A stretch of 64,000 nucleotides of DNA from Nocardia puris (GTDB taxonomy: Bacteria; Actinomycetota; Actinomycetes; Mycobacteriales; Mycobacteriaceae): positions 186,001 through 250,000 of the forward strand of contig NZ_QNRE01000005.1 of the NCBI RefSeq assembly GCF_003315035.1. The letters are read 5' to 3'. Made by a program: the position numbers and the translations under genes. Under the pieces are notes generated by a model. That model had not been told where the DNA came from and ran no database searches. It worked only from the letters and a program-made list of their open reading frames with translations. This document shows positions 49,504 through 60,207 of the stretch, piece by piece; position 1 is the stretch's first letter, and each line of letters starts with the position of its first letter.

Positions 49504-50673
49504 ATGACCATCGAGCACCTGCCCTCCGACGGCGAGCTGCGCGGCCTCGTCGGACTGGTCGACCACGACGACAGCGTCGATCCGTTCCCCGTGATCGGCT
49601 GGGACGCCCTGGTCTGGGTGGTGGGCAACGCGACGCAGACCGCGCATTTCCTCCGCTCGGCGTTCGGGATGCGGCTGGAGGCGTACTCCGGTCCGGAGAC
49701 CGGCAACCGCGACCACAAGGCGTACGTGATGCGCAGCGGCGCGGCGCGTTTCGTGGTGACCGGCGCGGTGTCCCCCGACAGTCCCCTCATCGAGCATCAC
49801 GCCAAACACGGCGACGGCGTCGTCGACATCGCGCTGGAAGTCCCCGACGTGGACCGCTGCGTGACATGGGCCCGCGAGCACGGCGCGACCATCTTGGACG
49901 AACCCCACGACGAGACCGACGATCTCGGCACCATACGCACCGCGGCTCTGGCGACGTATGGCGACACCAGGCACACCCTGGTGGACCGTTCCGCCTACTT
50001 CGGCCCCTACCGCCCCGGCTATGTCGCGCGCCGCGCACCCGAACCTAGTGAGGGGACCAGGCTGTTCCAGGCCATCGATCACGTCGTCGGCAACGTCGAA
50101 CTGGGCATGATGGACCGCTGGGTCGAGTTCTACCGCCGCGTCATGGGTTTCACGAACATGGCCGAATTCGTCGGCGACGACATCGCCACCGAGTACTCGG
50201 CGCTGATGAGCAAGGTCGTGGCCAACGGCAACCACCGGGTGAAGTTCCCGCTCAACGAGCCGGCGGTGGGCAAGAAGCGCTCCCAGATCGACGAGTACCT
50301 GGAGTTCTATCGCGGCCCCGGCGTGCAGCACATCGCCCTGGCCACCTCCGACATCCTGGCCTGCGTCGACGCGCTGCGCGCCGCGGGCGTCGAGTTCCTG
50401 CCGACCCCCGCCACCTATTACGAGGACCCGGAACTGCGCGCCCGCATCGGCCACGTCCGGGTGCCGGTGGAGGAGTTGCAGCACCGCGGCATCCTGGTCG
50501 ACCGCGACGAGGACGGCTACCTGCTGCAGATCTTCACCAAACCGCTCACCGACCGCCCCACCGTCTTCTTCGAACTCATCGAGCGCCACGGTTCCCTCGG
50601 CTTCGGCAAAGGCAACTTCAAGGCCCTCTTCCAGGCCATCGAACGCGAACAACAGGCCCGCGGGAATCTGTGA
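49504..50673 (+). CDS. hppD: 4-hydroxyphenylpyruvate dioxygenase
   Basis: Converts 4-hydroxyphenylpyruvate to homogentisate in tyrosine degradation. 389 residues, two VOC-type domains. The iron ligands are His in QAIDHVVGNVE, His in PGVQHIALAT and Glu in FFELIERHGSLGFGKGN. Start ATG 49504 is used; the GTG at 49486 (MAISWG...) is in frame and equally possible, neither has a good Shine-Dalgarno. Stop is 7 bp from the convergent antiporter gene. Confidence 0.93.
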   Translation: MTIEHLPSDGELRGLVGLVDHDDSVDPFPVIGWDALVWVVGNATQTAHFLRSAFGMRLEAYSGPETGNRDHKAYVMRSGAARFVVTGAVSPDSPLIEHHAKHGDGVVDIALEVPDVDRCVTWAREHGATILDEPHDETDDLGTIRTAALATYGDTRHTLVDRSAYFGPYRPGYVARRAPEPSEGTRLFQAIDHVVGNVELGMMDRWVEFYRRVMGFTNMAEFVGDDIATEYSALMSKVVANGNHRVKFPLNEPAVGKKRSQIDEYLEFYRGPGVQHIALATSDILACVDALRAAGVEFLPTPATYYEDPELRARIGHVRVPVEELQHRGILVDRDEDGYLLQIFTKPLTDRPTVFFELIERHGSLGFGKGNFKALFQAIEREQQARGNL

Positions 50674-50680
50674 CAGCGGT

Positions 50681-52255
50681 CTAGGTTTGAGTCAACCGGC
50701 TGCACGCGTCATCGGCCAGCGCCTTACCCGCCTCGCCGTAGAGGTGGAACACTTCGTCCGCACCGCGCTCGCGCAGCTCCTCGATATCCTCGGCGTGCGT
50801 TACGACGCCGGCGATCACGGCACGGCAGTGCCCCTTGCGCAGCTGGTCGAGCGCTGCCAGATTGCCGCGCTGATGTGGCATCGCCAGCACGATGAGCTCG
50901 ACCTCGTCGGACAGGTTCAGGCGTTCCCAGAAGTCGGAATCGGCGGCATCCCCCTGGACGATCCGGTAGCCACGCGCCCGCAACTCGTCGGCTACGGTCG
51001 GGTCCTGTTCGACCCCGATCACGGTCATGCCGTGCTCGTCGCGAAGTTGATCGTAGGCGCCCCGCCCGACCCGGCCCATGCCGAGGATCACCGTGCGCGC
51101 GTCGTCCACCATCATGGGCCGGTCGATCGGCAGCAGTGGGTCGCGTTCGAAGCGCCTCCACCGGTCGGCGTAGGCCTGGTACAACCGGGGAGCATTCGAG
51201 TTGAGCACGGCGGAGGCGGTGAAACTCATCGCCACGGTCAGCGCGATCACCACCAGCCAGTCCGGTGACAGCAGGCCGCTCGCGGTCGCCAGCGCGCCGA
51301 CGATCAGCCCGAACTCCGAGTAATTGGTCAGCGCGGCGCCGGACAGGAGCGCGGTGCGCGCGCGCAGCCTGGCGCGGAGGAACAGCGCGACGAACAGGGC
51401 GCCCTTGAACAGCGCCAGCAGCAGCAACCCGGCCGACACCGCGAATGTCTGCGCGGTGGGCATCCCGGCGAGTCCGATGCTCAGGAAGAAACCGACCAGG
51501 AACAGCTCTTTCAGTGCGAACAACGACTTCGCCAGCGGCGCCGAATTCGCCGCGGGCGCGATGAGTACGCCCAGCAGCAGAGCGCCCAGATCGCCTTTGA
51601 TGCCCACTAGATCGAACAAACCGTAGCCGAGGACCAACGCCGCGACCACGCCGAAGAGTACCTGCATCTCACCGTGTCCGATCCGGTCGAGCAGCCGGTG
51701 CAACAGGGGCGCCATCGGGATCAGCAGCAGCAGTGACAGCGCCCACAAGCTGGGGTAGTTCCCGGTCGACGCCGTGATGTAGACGACCGCGAAGATGTCC
51801 TGCATGACCAGGACGCCGATGGCGGCCCGGCCGTAGAGCGAGGAGGCCTCGCCGCGTTCTTCCAGCACCTTCACCGCGAAGACCGTGCTCGAGAACGACA
51901 ACGCGAATCCGATCAGCAGCAGGTCGGTCCACCCGCTGCCGGACAGCAGCGACAGCCCCGTGTATTTCAACGCGCCGACGAACAAGGCGATCGCCAGTGT
52001 CGAAACCGCCATATGCGCCGTGGCGGTGCCCCAGATCTCGCGGCGAGCCAGCGAACGTACGTCCAGTTTGAGCCCGATGGTGAACAACAGGAGCGTCACG
52101 CCGAGGTCGGCGATCGTTCCCAGTCCGTCGGTGAGTTCGTAGCCCATCCCGTTGAGTACGAATCCCGCGATGAGAAATCCGACGAGCGGTGGCAGGCGAA
52201 CCGCCATGGCGCAGAGACCGCCGACGAACGCGGCGATGATGAACGCGATTTCCAT
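50681..52255 (-). CDS. Monovalent cation:proton antiporter with TrkA-N domain (KefB-like)
   Basis: 524 residues. About 12 hydrophobic segments (1-385) form the CPA2 antiporter core (MEIAFIIAAFVGGLCAMAV; GFALSFSSTVFAVKVLEERG). The cytoplasmic RCK/TrkA-N domain (about 400-515) has the nucleotide motif VILGMGRVGRGAYDQL. It would exchange K+ or Na+ for protons under gating by a nucleotide. M 52255 is preferred over the TTG/GTG-type start at 52297. Confidence 0.9.
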   Translation of the reverse strand: MEIAFIIAAFVGGLCAMAVRLPPLVGFLIAGFVLNGMGYELTDGLGTIADLGVTLLLFTIGLKLDVRSLARREIWGTATAHMAVSTLAIALFVGALKYTGLSLLSGSGWTDLLLIGFALSFSSTVFAVKVLEERGEASSLYGRAAIGVLVMQDIFAVVYITASTGNYPSLWALSLLLLIPMAPLLHRLLDRIGHGEMQVLFGVVAALVLGYGLFDLVGIKGDLGALLLGVLIAPAANSAPLAKSLFALKELFLVGFFLSIGLAGMPTAQTFAVSAGLLLLALFKGALFVALFLRARLRARTALLSGAALTNYSEFGLIVGALATASGLLSPDWLVVIALTVAMSFTASAVLNSNAPRLYQAYADRWRRFERDPLLPIDRPMMVDDARTVILGMGRVGRGAYDQLRDEHGMTVIGVEQDPTVADELRARGYRIVQGDAADSDFWERLNLSDEVELIVLAMPHQRGNLAALDQLRKGHCRAVIAGVVTHAEDIEELRERGADEVFHLYGEAGKALADDACSRLTQT

Positions 52256-52434
52256 GACCCCTCGAGGGTGCGCGCGGTGGAAGGGAACGCCCGACACTAA
52301 CCGGCGTCGCCGAATTTCGCCGTCCGTGCGGGACGGGTGACGGGCCTGACCGGCCGGCCGCGATCACGCCGGTGACGGGCCTCCGCCGAGCTCGGGCCGA
52401 CCGCACTCGTGGCGGTCTGGGTAGAGTTCATGGC

Positions 52435-52962
52435 ATGCGGATCCCAGCGGCGCTCGTCATCGGAGTGGCGGTCGTGGGTGTAGTGACGGCGTGCGGTTCC
52501 AGCGGTGACGGTAGTTCGGGTGACGTCCCGCTGCGCCCGCCGCCCAAGGTCGCGACGCTGGGCCCGTTCGTGGGGGAGTGCGGCAACGTGACCGATGACG
52601 AAGTGCGCGAAATCGCGGGCCTGCAACAACTTACGACGGTGTTCAAGAACTCGGTCGGCTGCAACTACCAGTCCGGCGGGCTGGTGTCGCCGAGCGTGAC
52701 CTTCGCCTCCTATCGCGGCAGCCCCATCGAGCGCGAGCGCGCCTGGGTGGCCAGCGTGGGTCGCGAACCGGACAAGATCGAGGTCAGCGGCCACTCCGGA
52801 TTCATGGCACTGTCCCCGGGCGGGCAGGTGTGCGATCTGGCCGTGCAGTTGGAGGACGACTTCTTCGAATGGTCGATGTCGTACGGGATCTACGAGCCCA
52901 CCGGCAACGCCTGCGACAAGATGCGCAGGCTGGCCGAACTCACGGTGGAGCGACTCGGATGA
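52435..52962 (+). CDS. DUF3558-type lipoprotein, first
   Basis: 175 residues. Lipobox VVTAC (Cys at about 20) follows a hydrophobic signal peptide; the exported domain has paired Cys (GECGNVTDDE, VGCNYQ, QVCDLAVQ, NACDKMRRL), as in DUF3558 proteins of Nocardia and mycobacteria. Function unknown. It overlaps the next gene by ATGA, so the two are made together. Confidence 0.85.
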   Translation: MRIPAALVIGVAVVGVVTACGSSGDGSSGDVPLRPPPKVATLGPFVGECGNVTDDEVREIAGLQQLTTVFKNSVGCNYQSGGLVSPSVTFASYRGSPIERERAWVASVGREPDKIEVSGHSGFMALSPGGQVCDLAVQLEDDFFEWSMSYGIYEPTGNACDKMRRLAELTVERLG

Positions 52963-53510
52963 GCGGGCTGCGCGCGCGACGCGCGGCGCTGGCCGCGGCG
53001 ATGCTGGCGCTGGCCGCCACGGCGGCGGGCTGCGGGCAGACGATCGAGGGCTCGGCCTACCCGGTCGGCGGCAGCCAGCCGGTGAACACCAATTTCGACA
53101 AGCTGCTGCGCGAATGCGAGGTGGTGGAGCCGGCCCAGATCGGCAAGGCCGTCGGCGACGCGCGCGACGTGCAGGGCTCGTTCAACGGCGCGATCTGCAT
53201 GTGGGACGTGTCGGATGCGCCGGGCGGGCTGGCGATGGTCACGCTCAACTGGTACGAGATCGGCTCGCTGAGCAACGAGAAGATCACCAACGACAAGCTC
53301 GGCTACACCTCGGAGAGCATCCAGGTGCAGGGCAGGCGCGCGCTGCAGACGCGCCGTCCCGACGACCCCGACTCGTGCGGTGTGAGTGCCAGCGCGGCCG
53401 ACACCGGCGTCATCGGCTGGTGGATCAACTACCGCGCGGGCTCGTCACATCCCGACCCCTGCGTCGGCGCCAAACAACTGGTCGAGTTGACCTTGAATCT
53501 GGCCAGGTGA
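52959..53510 (+). CDS. DUF3558-type lipoprotein, second
   Basis: 183 residues, a paralogue of its upstream neighbour. Lipobox ATAAGC (Cys at about 24), and the domain has LLRECEVVEP, GAICMWDVS, PDSCGVSAS, HPDPCVGAKQ. Divergence between the two is large. They lie on the plus strand directly before the rpsL leader. Confidence 0.85.
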   Translation: MSGLRARRAALAAAMLALAATAAGCGQTIEGSAYPVGGSQPVNTNFDKLLRECEVVEPAQIGKAVGDARDVQGSFNGAICMWDVSDAPGGLAMVTLNWYEIGSLSNEKITNDKLGYTSESIQVQGRRALQTRRPDDPDSCGVSASAADTGVIGWWINYRAGSSHPDPCVGAKQLVELTLNLAR

Positions 53511-53881
53511 GCGGCCCTTCCGCACCGGGGCGCACCCGGGTCGGAGGACCCCGCTTTGACCCTGCCTGAGCGTCGCGAGTATCGTGGATCGCTGTGCCCG
53601 GAAGCTTGCGGGCAAGTTCGTGTGCGGGACGTAGGCCAGCGAGAGCGGCCGACACCTCCGGCATGCCCGGAACCAGGGTTCCGTCCGGCGCGCGACACGC
53701 CCGACCTCGGGACGCGAGAAACGTGGTTGGACGTGCGAGTGAATGCTCGATGAACGGCGGTGCGAGCGCCGGAACCGACAGGCGCGAGCCTGCGAGACCG
53801 TGCCCGGATCCGCGCGTACGCCCGCCAATTGAACACAGACACGAAGTCCAGACACCGCGTATCAACAAGGAAAGCCGGTCT
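53511..53881. other. rpsL upstream region
   Basis: 371 bp without a gene. The promoter at 53556-53585 leaves a leader of about 290 bases before rpsL. I see no clear terminator or riboswitch; short inverted repeats are present but weak. Confidence 0.55.
53556..53585 (+). promoter_or_regulatory. Candidate str-operon promoter
   Basis: TTGACC (53556-53561), 18-bp spacer, TATCGT (53580-53585). It is the best sigma70-like pair ahead of rpsL. Confidence 0.6.
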
Positions 53882-54256
53882 ATGCCAACCATCAACCAGC
53901 TGGTCCGCAAGGGTCGCCGCGACAAGGTCGCCAAGACCAAGACCGCGGCCCTCAAGGGGAGCCCGCAGCGTCGTGGCGTGTGCACCCGCGTGTACACCAC
54001 GACCCCGAAGAAGCCGAACTCCGCGCTGCGCAAGGTCGCGCGTGTTCGCCTGACCAGTGCGGTCGAGGTCACGGCGTACATCCCCGGTGAAGGCCACAAC
54101 CTGCAGGAGCACTCGATGGTGCTCGTCCGCGGCGGTCGTGTGAAGGACCTCCCCGGCGTTCGCTACAAGATCATCCGCGGCTCGCTCGACACCCAGGGTG
54201 TCAAGAACCGCAAGCAGGCCCGCAGCCGCTACGGCGCCAAGAAGGAGAAGAGCTGA
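53882..54256 (+). CDS. rpsL: 30S ribosomal protein S12
   Basis: 124 residues, normal length. Decoding-centre motifs TTPKKPNSALRK (Lys43) and GRVKDLPGVRY (Lys88) are unmutated, so no streptomycin-resistance change is seen. ATG 53882 after AAGGAAAGCC. Confidence 0.98.
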   Translation: MPTINQLVRKGRRDKVAKTKTAALKGSPQRRGVCTRVYTTTPKKPNSALRKVARVRLTSAVEVTAYIPGEGHNLQEHSMVLVRGGRVKDLPGVRYKIIRGSLDTQGVKNRKQARSRYGAKKEKS

Positions 54257-54257
54257 T

Positions 54258-54728
54258 ATGCCGCGCAAGGGCCCCGCTCCCAAGCGTCCGTTGATCAACG
54301 ACCCGGTCTACGGGTCGCCGCTGGTCACCCAGCTGGTCAACAAGATCCTGCTGGACGGCAAGAAGTCGACCGCCGAGCGCATCGTCTACGGTGCCCTCGA
54401 GCAGGCGCGCGAGAAGACCGGCACCGACCCGGTCGTCACCCTCAAGCGCGCCCTCGACAACGTCAAGCCGTCGCTCGAGGTGAAGCCCCGCCGCGTCGGT
54501 GGCGCCACCTACCAGGTGCCGGTCGAGGTCCGTCCGGGCCGCGCCAACACCCTCGCGCTGCGCTGGCTGGTGAACTTCTCCCGCGCGCGTCGTGAGAAGA
54601 CCATGGTCGAGCGGCTCGCCAACGAGCTGCTGGACGCGAGCAACGGTCTGGGCGCTTCGGTGAAGCGTCGCGAGGACACCCACAAGATGGCCGAGTCGAA
54701 CCGGGCGTTCGCGCACTACCGCTGGTGA
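54258..54728 (+). CDS. rpsG: 30S ribosomal protein S7
   Basis: 156 residues: MPRKGPAPKRPLINDPVYGS, YQVPVEVRPGRANTLALRWL and the C-terminal KRREDTHKMAESNRAFAHYR. One base after the rpsL stop. It initiates assembly of the 30S head and in E. coli represses the operon. Confidence 0.98.
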   Translation: MPRKGPAPKRPLINDPVYGSPLVTQLVNKILLDGKKSTAERIVYGALEQAREKTGTDPVVTLKRALDNVKPSLEVKPRRVGGATYQVPVEVRPGRANTLALRWLVNFSRARREKTMVERLANELLDASNGLGASVKRREDTHKMAESNRAFAHYRW

Positions 54729-54947
54729 TCGCCGCCCGGCCCGTCGCTGGTGTCGGCGCCGGAAGGCTCACGGCGTGAGAGGTCAAGCCCGGAGGCGGCA
54801 GCCGGTCGTCACCACGGAGGGCTCCGATCACGCCAAGTCGCAGCAGTGTCGGAGGGCACTTCGGTGCCCTTTCCGGCGTTGACATAGTGATGACCCGACA
54901 GGGTCCGACCCGAAGATCCCAACTAGCTACGAGCGGGGAAGATTTCC

Positions 54948-57050
54948 GTGGCACAGGACGTGCTCACCGACCTCAACAAGGTCCGCAACATCGGCATCAT
55001 GGCCCACATCGATGCCGGTAAGACCACCACCACCGAACGCATCCTCTTCTACACGGGTGTCAACTACAAGATCGGTGAGACGCACGACGGCGCGTCGACC
55101 ACCGACTGGATGGAGCAGGAGCAGGAGCGCGGCATCACCATCACCTCCGCCGCGGTGACCTGCTTCTGGAACCAGAACCAGATCAACATCATCGACACCC
55201 CCGGCCACGTGGACTTCACCGTCGAGGTGGAGCGTTCGCTGCGCGTGCTCGACGGCGCCGTCGCCGTGTTCGACGGCAAGGAAGGCGTCGAGCCGCAGTC
55301 CGAGCAGGTGTGGCGCCAGGCCGACAAGTACGACGTCCCGCGCATCTGTTTCGTCAACAAGATGGACAAGCTGGGCGCGGACTTCTACTTCACCGTGCAG
55401 ACCATCAAGGACCGCCTCGGCGCCAAGCCGCTGGTCATCCAGCTGCCGATCGGCGCGGAGGACACCTTCGAGGGCATCGTCGACCTGGTCGAGATGAACG
55501 CCAAGGTGTGGACGGGCGAGACCAAGCTCGGTGAGAAGTACGAAGTCAAGGAGATCCCGGCCGACCTCGCGGAGAAGGCCGAGCAGTACCGCCAGGAGCT
55601 GCTCGAGACCGTCGCGGAGTCCGACGAGGCGCTGCTGGAGAAGTTCTTCGGCGGCGAGGAGCTCACGATCGACGAGATCAAGGGCGCCATCCGCAAGCTG
55701 ACCGTCACCTCCGAGCTCTACCCGGTGCTGTGCGGCTCGGCGTTCAAGAACAAGGGCGTGCAGCCCATGCTGGACGCCGTCGTCGATTACCTGCCCTCCC
55801 CGCTGGACGTGGAGAGCGTGCAGGGCCACGTCCCCGGCAAGGAGGACGAGGTCATCACCCGCAAGCCGAGCGCGACCGAGCCGTTCGCGGCGCTGGCGTT
55901 CAAGATCGCGGTGCACCCCTTCTTCGGCAAGCTGACCTACGTGCGCGTGTACTCGGGCAAGGTCGACTCCGGCGCCCAGGTCATCAACGCGACCAAGGGC
56001 AAGAAAGAGCGTCTGGGCAAGCTGTTCCAGATGCACGCCAACAAGGAGAACCCGGTTCCCGAGGTGACCGCGGGCCACATCTACGCGGTGATCGGCCTCA
56101 AGGACACCACCACCGGCGACACCCTGTGCGATCCGCAGAACCAGATCGTGCTCGAGTCCATGACCTTCCCGGACCCGGTCATCGAGGTCTCCATCGAGCC
56201 CAAGACCAAGTCCGACCAGGAGAAGCTGGGCACCGCCATCCAGAAGCTCGCCGAGGAGGACCCCACCTTCTCCGTGAAGCTGGACGCCGAGACCGGCCAG
56301 ACCGTCATCGGCGGCATGGGCGAGCTGCACCTGGACATCCTCGTGGACCGCATGAAGCGCGAATTCAAGGTCGAGGCCAACGTCGGTAAGCCGCAGGTCG
56401 CCTACCGTGAGACCATCACGCGGCCGGTCGAGAAGCTCGAGTACACCCACAAGAAGCAGACGGGTGGCTCCGGCCAGTTCGCGAAGGTGATCATCGGCCT
56501 CGAGCCCTTCGTCGGCGAGGACGGCGCGCACTACGAGTTCGAGAACAAGGTCACCGGTGGCCGTGTGCCGAAGGAGTACATCCCTTCGGTCGACGCGGGC
56601 GCGCAGGACGCCATGCAGTACGGTGTGCTCGCCGGTTACCCGCTGGTCAACCTGAAGGTCACGCTGCTCGACGGCGCCTACCACGACGTGGACTCGTCGG
56701 AAATGGCGTTCAAGATCGCGGGTGCGCAGGCCCTGAAGGAAGCGGCCCGTAAGGCCGGTCCGGTGATCCTCGAGCCGCTGATGGCGGTCGAGGTCATCAC
56801 GCCCGAGGACTACATGGGCGATGTGATCGGCGACCTCAACTCCCGCCGTGGCCAGATCCAGGCCATGGAGGAACGCAGTGGTGCCCGTGTCGTCAAGGCG
56901 CTGGTTCCGCTCTCGGAGATGTTCGGCTACATCGGTGACCTGCGGTCGAAGACCCAGGGCCGGGCGAACTACTCCATGGTGTTCGATTCGTACGCGGAGG
57001 TTCCGGCCAACGTGTCGAAGGAGATCATCGCCAAGGCGACCGGCGAGTAG
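54948..57050 (+). CDS. fusA: Elongation factor G
   Basis: 700 residues, translocase GTPase. G1 AHIDAGKTTTTER, G3 DTPGHVDFT, G4 NKMDK; domains II-V continue (RGQIQAMEERSGARVVKALV). GTG 54948 after CGGGGAAGA. It is the canonical copy, between rpsG and tuf. Confidence 0.98.
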   Translation: MAQDVLTDLNKVRNIGIMAHIDAGKTTTTERILFYTGVNYKIGETHDGASTTDWMEQEQERGITITSAAVTCFWNQNQINIIDTPGHVDFTVEVERSLRVLDGAVAVFDGKEGVEPQSEQVWRQADKYDVPRICFVNKMDKLGADFYFTVQTIKDRLGAKPLVIQLPIGAEDTFEGIVDLVEMNAKVWTGETKLGEKYEVKEIPADLAEKAEQYRQELLETVAESDEALLEKFFGGEELTIDEIKGAIRKLTVTSELYPVLCGSAFKNKGVQPMLDAVVDYLPSPLDVESVQGHVPGKEDEVITRKPSATEPFAALAFKIAVHPFFGKLTYVRVYSGKVDSGAQVINATKGKKERLGKLFQMHANKENPVPEVTAGHIYAVIGLKDTTTGDTLCDPQNQIVLESMTFPDPVIEVSIEPKTKSDQEKLGTAIQKLAEEDPTFSVKLDAETGQTVIGGMGELHLDILVDRMKREFKVEANVGKPQVAYRETITRPVEKLEYTHKKQTGGSGQFAKVIIGLEPFVGEDGAHYEFENKVTGGRVPKEYIPSVDAGAQDAMQYGVLAGYPLVNLKVTLLDGAYHDVDSSEMAFKIAGAQALKEAARKAGPVILEPLMAVEVITPEDYMGDVIGDLNSRRGQIQAMEERSGARVVKALVPLSEMFGYIGDLRSKTQGRANYSMVFDSYAEVPANVSKEIIAKATGE

Positions 57051-57183
57051 TCCCTCCGGGGCGAGTGGCACACTTGCCCCGGAACTCACCGGGAGTCTGC
57101 AAGACCCCGAATTCCCGCACTCGCGGGGATGACCCCCGCACTGCTGCAACTGCAGGAACCAACACAGTCCAGGAGGACCCAAA

Positions 57184-58374
<1,191 letters not shown>

Positions 58375-58398
58375 TTCCCTGAATCACCGATCTCCTTG

Positions 58399-58428
58399 CG
58401 GCGCCGCTCCTTCCGAGGAGCGGCGCCG
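58399..58428 (+). terminator. Terminator after tuf
   Basis: CGGCGCCGCTCC (58399-58410) pairs with GGAGCGGCGCCG (58417-58428), loop TTCCGA, followed after a few bases by a run of six Ts. Confidence 0.85.
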
Positions 58429-58501
58429 TTCGGCGTTTTTTGGGGGGGAGGGCTGCGAAAAGCGAACGCTGATCACGGCATCCGAGATGTAGGTTGGAGC
58501 G

Positions 58502-58759
58502 ATGAGCGCCGCCGATGCTGTGCGTGAGGTCCCGCCGGGTGCGGCGCATTGGGTGTCGCTCCTGCCGCCCGAGGACCTGAACGAATTTCTGGCGGAGCTG
58601 ATCGCGGTCGTGCGCGGCGGCGTCGCACCGGAGGCCCAGTCGACTCTGTTGACCCAGTGGCGGCACACGGCCGAGATCTACGCTGATCCCGCACTATTGG
58701 CTGCCCTGACACGCGAACCCGAAGGCGATCTCGGCCCGGTTCCTTACCCTGATCGCTGA
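58502..58759 (+). CDS. Small protein, DUF6247-like
   Basis: 85 residues, Sec-free, acidic; LLPPEDLNEFLAELIAVVRG and LLTQWRHTAEIYADPALLAA resemble actinobacterial DUF6247 proteins, often found beside toxin-like genes. The family name is from memory. No partner immediately downstream; the DUF433 gene starts 78 bp later. Confidence 0.6.
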   Translation: MSAADAVREVPPGAAHWVSLLPPEDLNEFLAELIAVVRGGVAPEAQSTLLTQWRHTAEIYADPALLAALTREPEGDLGPVPYPDR

Positions 58760-58836
58760 CAAGCATCTCTTGGGCCAGACGAAGGGCGCCGCGAAGATGC
58801 GAGCAGAAGTTCCAATCGCCGAAGTATGCTTGTTTC

Positions 58837-59055
58837 GTGTCCAGGATTACCTTCGATCCCAACCAGTGCGGTGGTCGGCCGTGCATCCGCGGGATGCGGA
58901 TCAGGGTGAAAGATGTGCTCGAGTTGTTGGCGGCGGGGGACACCGAGGACGACATCCTCGCTGACTACCCGTACCTCGAACGCGAAGACATCCGAGCCGC
59001 ATTGGCGTTCGCAGCCGCAGAATCGGATCATCCGATCTTGCGGACCGCGTCGTGA
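58837..59055 (+). CDS. DUF433 antitoxin-like protein (VapB-type)
   Basis: 72 residues. FDPNQCGGRPCIRGMRIRVK and VLELLAAGDTEDDILADYPY are the DUF433 hallmark (GG-P-C-I-x-G-x-R-I), an HTH-like antitoxin. Its stop overlaps the next gene's GTG (GTGA), a coupled toxin-antitoxin pair. Confidence 0.88.
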   Translation: MSRITFDPNQCGGRPCIRGMRIRVKDVLELLAAGDTEDDILADYPYLEREDIRAALAFAAAESDHPILRTAS

Positions 59056-59387
59056 ATTTCCTGGTCGACGCTCAGCTACCACCCGCCTTGGCACGAATGC
59101 TCGTGGAATCGGGGTACGAGGCGGTTCATGTGTGCGATATCGGGATGACTTCGGCCCCCGACCTGGATGTCTGGGAAGTGGCGTTGCAGCGCAACGCTGC
59201 GATCGTCTCCAAGGACGAGGATTTCGTGTTGATCGGACAAGCGCGAAGCGACCTGCCGGCGCCCGCCGTGGTCTGGATCAGGATCGGAAACTGCTCGCGC
59301 AAAGCGTTGCTCGACGCGGTCCGCTCGGTTCTGCCGCTGATCGTGGACATGCTCGTCGCGGGCGAGAAGGTTGTCGAAGTGCGCTGA
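59052..59387 (+). CDS. DUF5615 PIN-like toxin
   Basis: 111 residues, Mut7-C/PIN-like nuclease fold: NFLVDAQLPPALARMLVESG (acidic D6), VSKDEDF (D55, D57), WIRIGNCSRKAL. Partner of the DUF433 antitoxin. Stop is 2 bp from the convergent AlkD-like gene. Confidence 0.88.
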   Translation: MNFLVDAQLPPALARMLVESGYEAVHVCDIGMTSAPDLDVWEVALQRNAAIVSKDEDFVLIGQARSDLPAPAVVWIRIGNCSRKALLDAVRSVLPLIVDMLVAGEKVVEVR

Positions 59388-59389
59388 AC

Positions 59390-60127
59390 TCAGCGGGCGG
59401 TGCGGTAGGTCGCTCGTTCTTCCGGGGTGAGGTGTTCGGTGGCGTAGCTGAGTGCGGTGCGGCTCATGGTGGGGGCGTGGGTGTCGAGGAAGGTGGTGAG
59501 GGTGGGGCGGGAGACGCGTTTGCCGACCTCGCGGAGCATCCAGCCGACGGCCTTCTGGATGAGGTCGTGGCGGTCGGGGAGCAGTTGTTCGGCGAGGGCG
59601 AGGGTGGTGGAGGGGTCGCCGGCCTTGAGGAAGGCGAAGGTGGTGAGGACGGCGACGCGGCGCTCCCACAGGTCGTCGGAGGCGGCGAGTTCGAAGAGCA
59701 GGTCGCGGGGGCGGTCCAGCAGCCAGGGGCCGAGGATGTGCTCGGCGGAGGTGTCGACCAGGTCCCAGTTGTTCACGCGGCCCCGGCGCACGGCGGCCAG
59801 GTAGAGCTGGACCATGTCCTCCTGTGCGGCCACGTCGAGCGTGCGCGGTTTCGACGCCTTGGCGAACCGGGCGTTGAGAATCAGCAGCGCCGCCAGTCGC
59901 TCCTCGTGCACCGGACTGTCGAGCAATGTGTCGATCTCGGAAAGCGGAAGGGCCGCAAAGCGTTTCGCGATCGCCCGCGTGACGGGTACGCGCACACCCG
60001 CGAACACGTCCCCCTCGCCGTACTCGCCCGGCCCGGTCTTGAAGAACCGCTGGAGGTGCACCGCGTCGGCCGGATCACCCGCCTCCTGAACAGCTGCCCG
60101 CACCTGCACCGCCGTCGGCTCGCCCAC
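59390..60127 (-). CDS. DNA alkylation repair protein (AlkD-like)
   Basis: 245 residues built from helical HEAT-like repeats. Motifs: RFFKTGPGEYGEGDVFAGVR, NNWDLVDTSAEHILGPWLL, FLKAGDPSTTLALAEQLLPD, KAVGWMLREVGKR. AlkD removes bulky alkylated bases without flipping. Among clustered GTG codons the one at 60127 has GGAGG six bases upstream. Confidence 0.9.
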   Translation of the reverse strand: MGEPTAVQVRAAVQEAGDPADAVHLQRFFKTGPGEYGEGDVFAGVRVPVTRAIAKRFAALPLSEIDTLLDSPVHEERLAALLILNARFAKASKPRTLDVAAQEDMVQLYLAAVRRGRVNNWDLVDTSAEHILGPWLLDRPRDLLFELAASDDLWERRVAVLTTFAFLKAGDPSTTLALAEQLLPDRHDLIQKAVGWMLREVGKRVSRPTLTTFLDTHAPTMSRTALSYATEHLTPEERATYRTAR

Positions 60128-60207
60128 CACGCACCTCCGCTCTCGACGAACTCCGCCCATTCAACACCCGCCACCCGACAGAACCCGGGGCGACGAGCCT
60201 GGAACCC

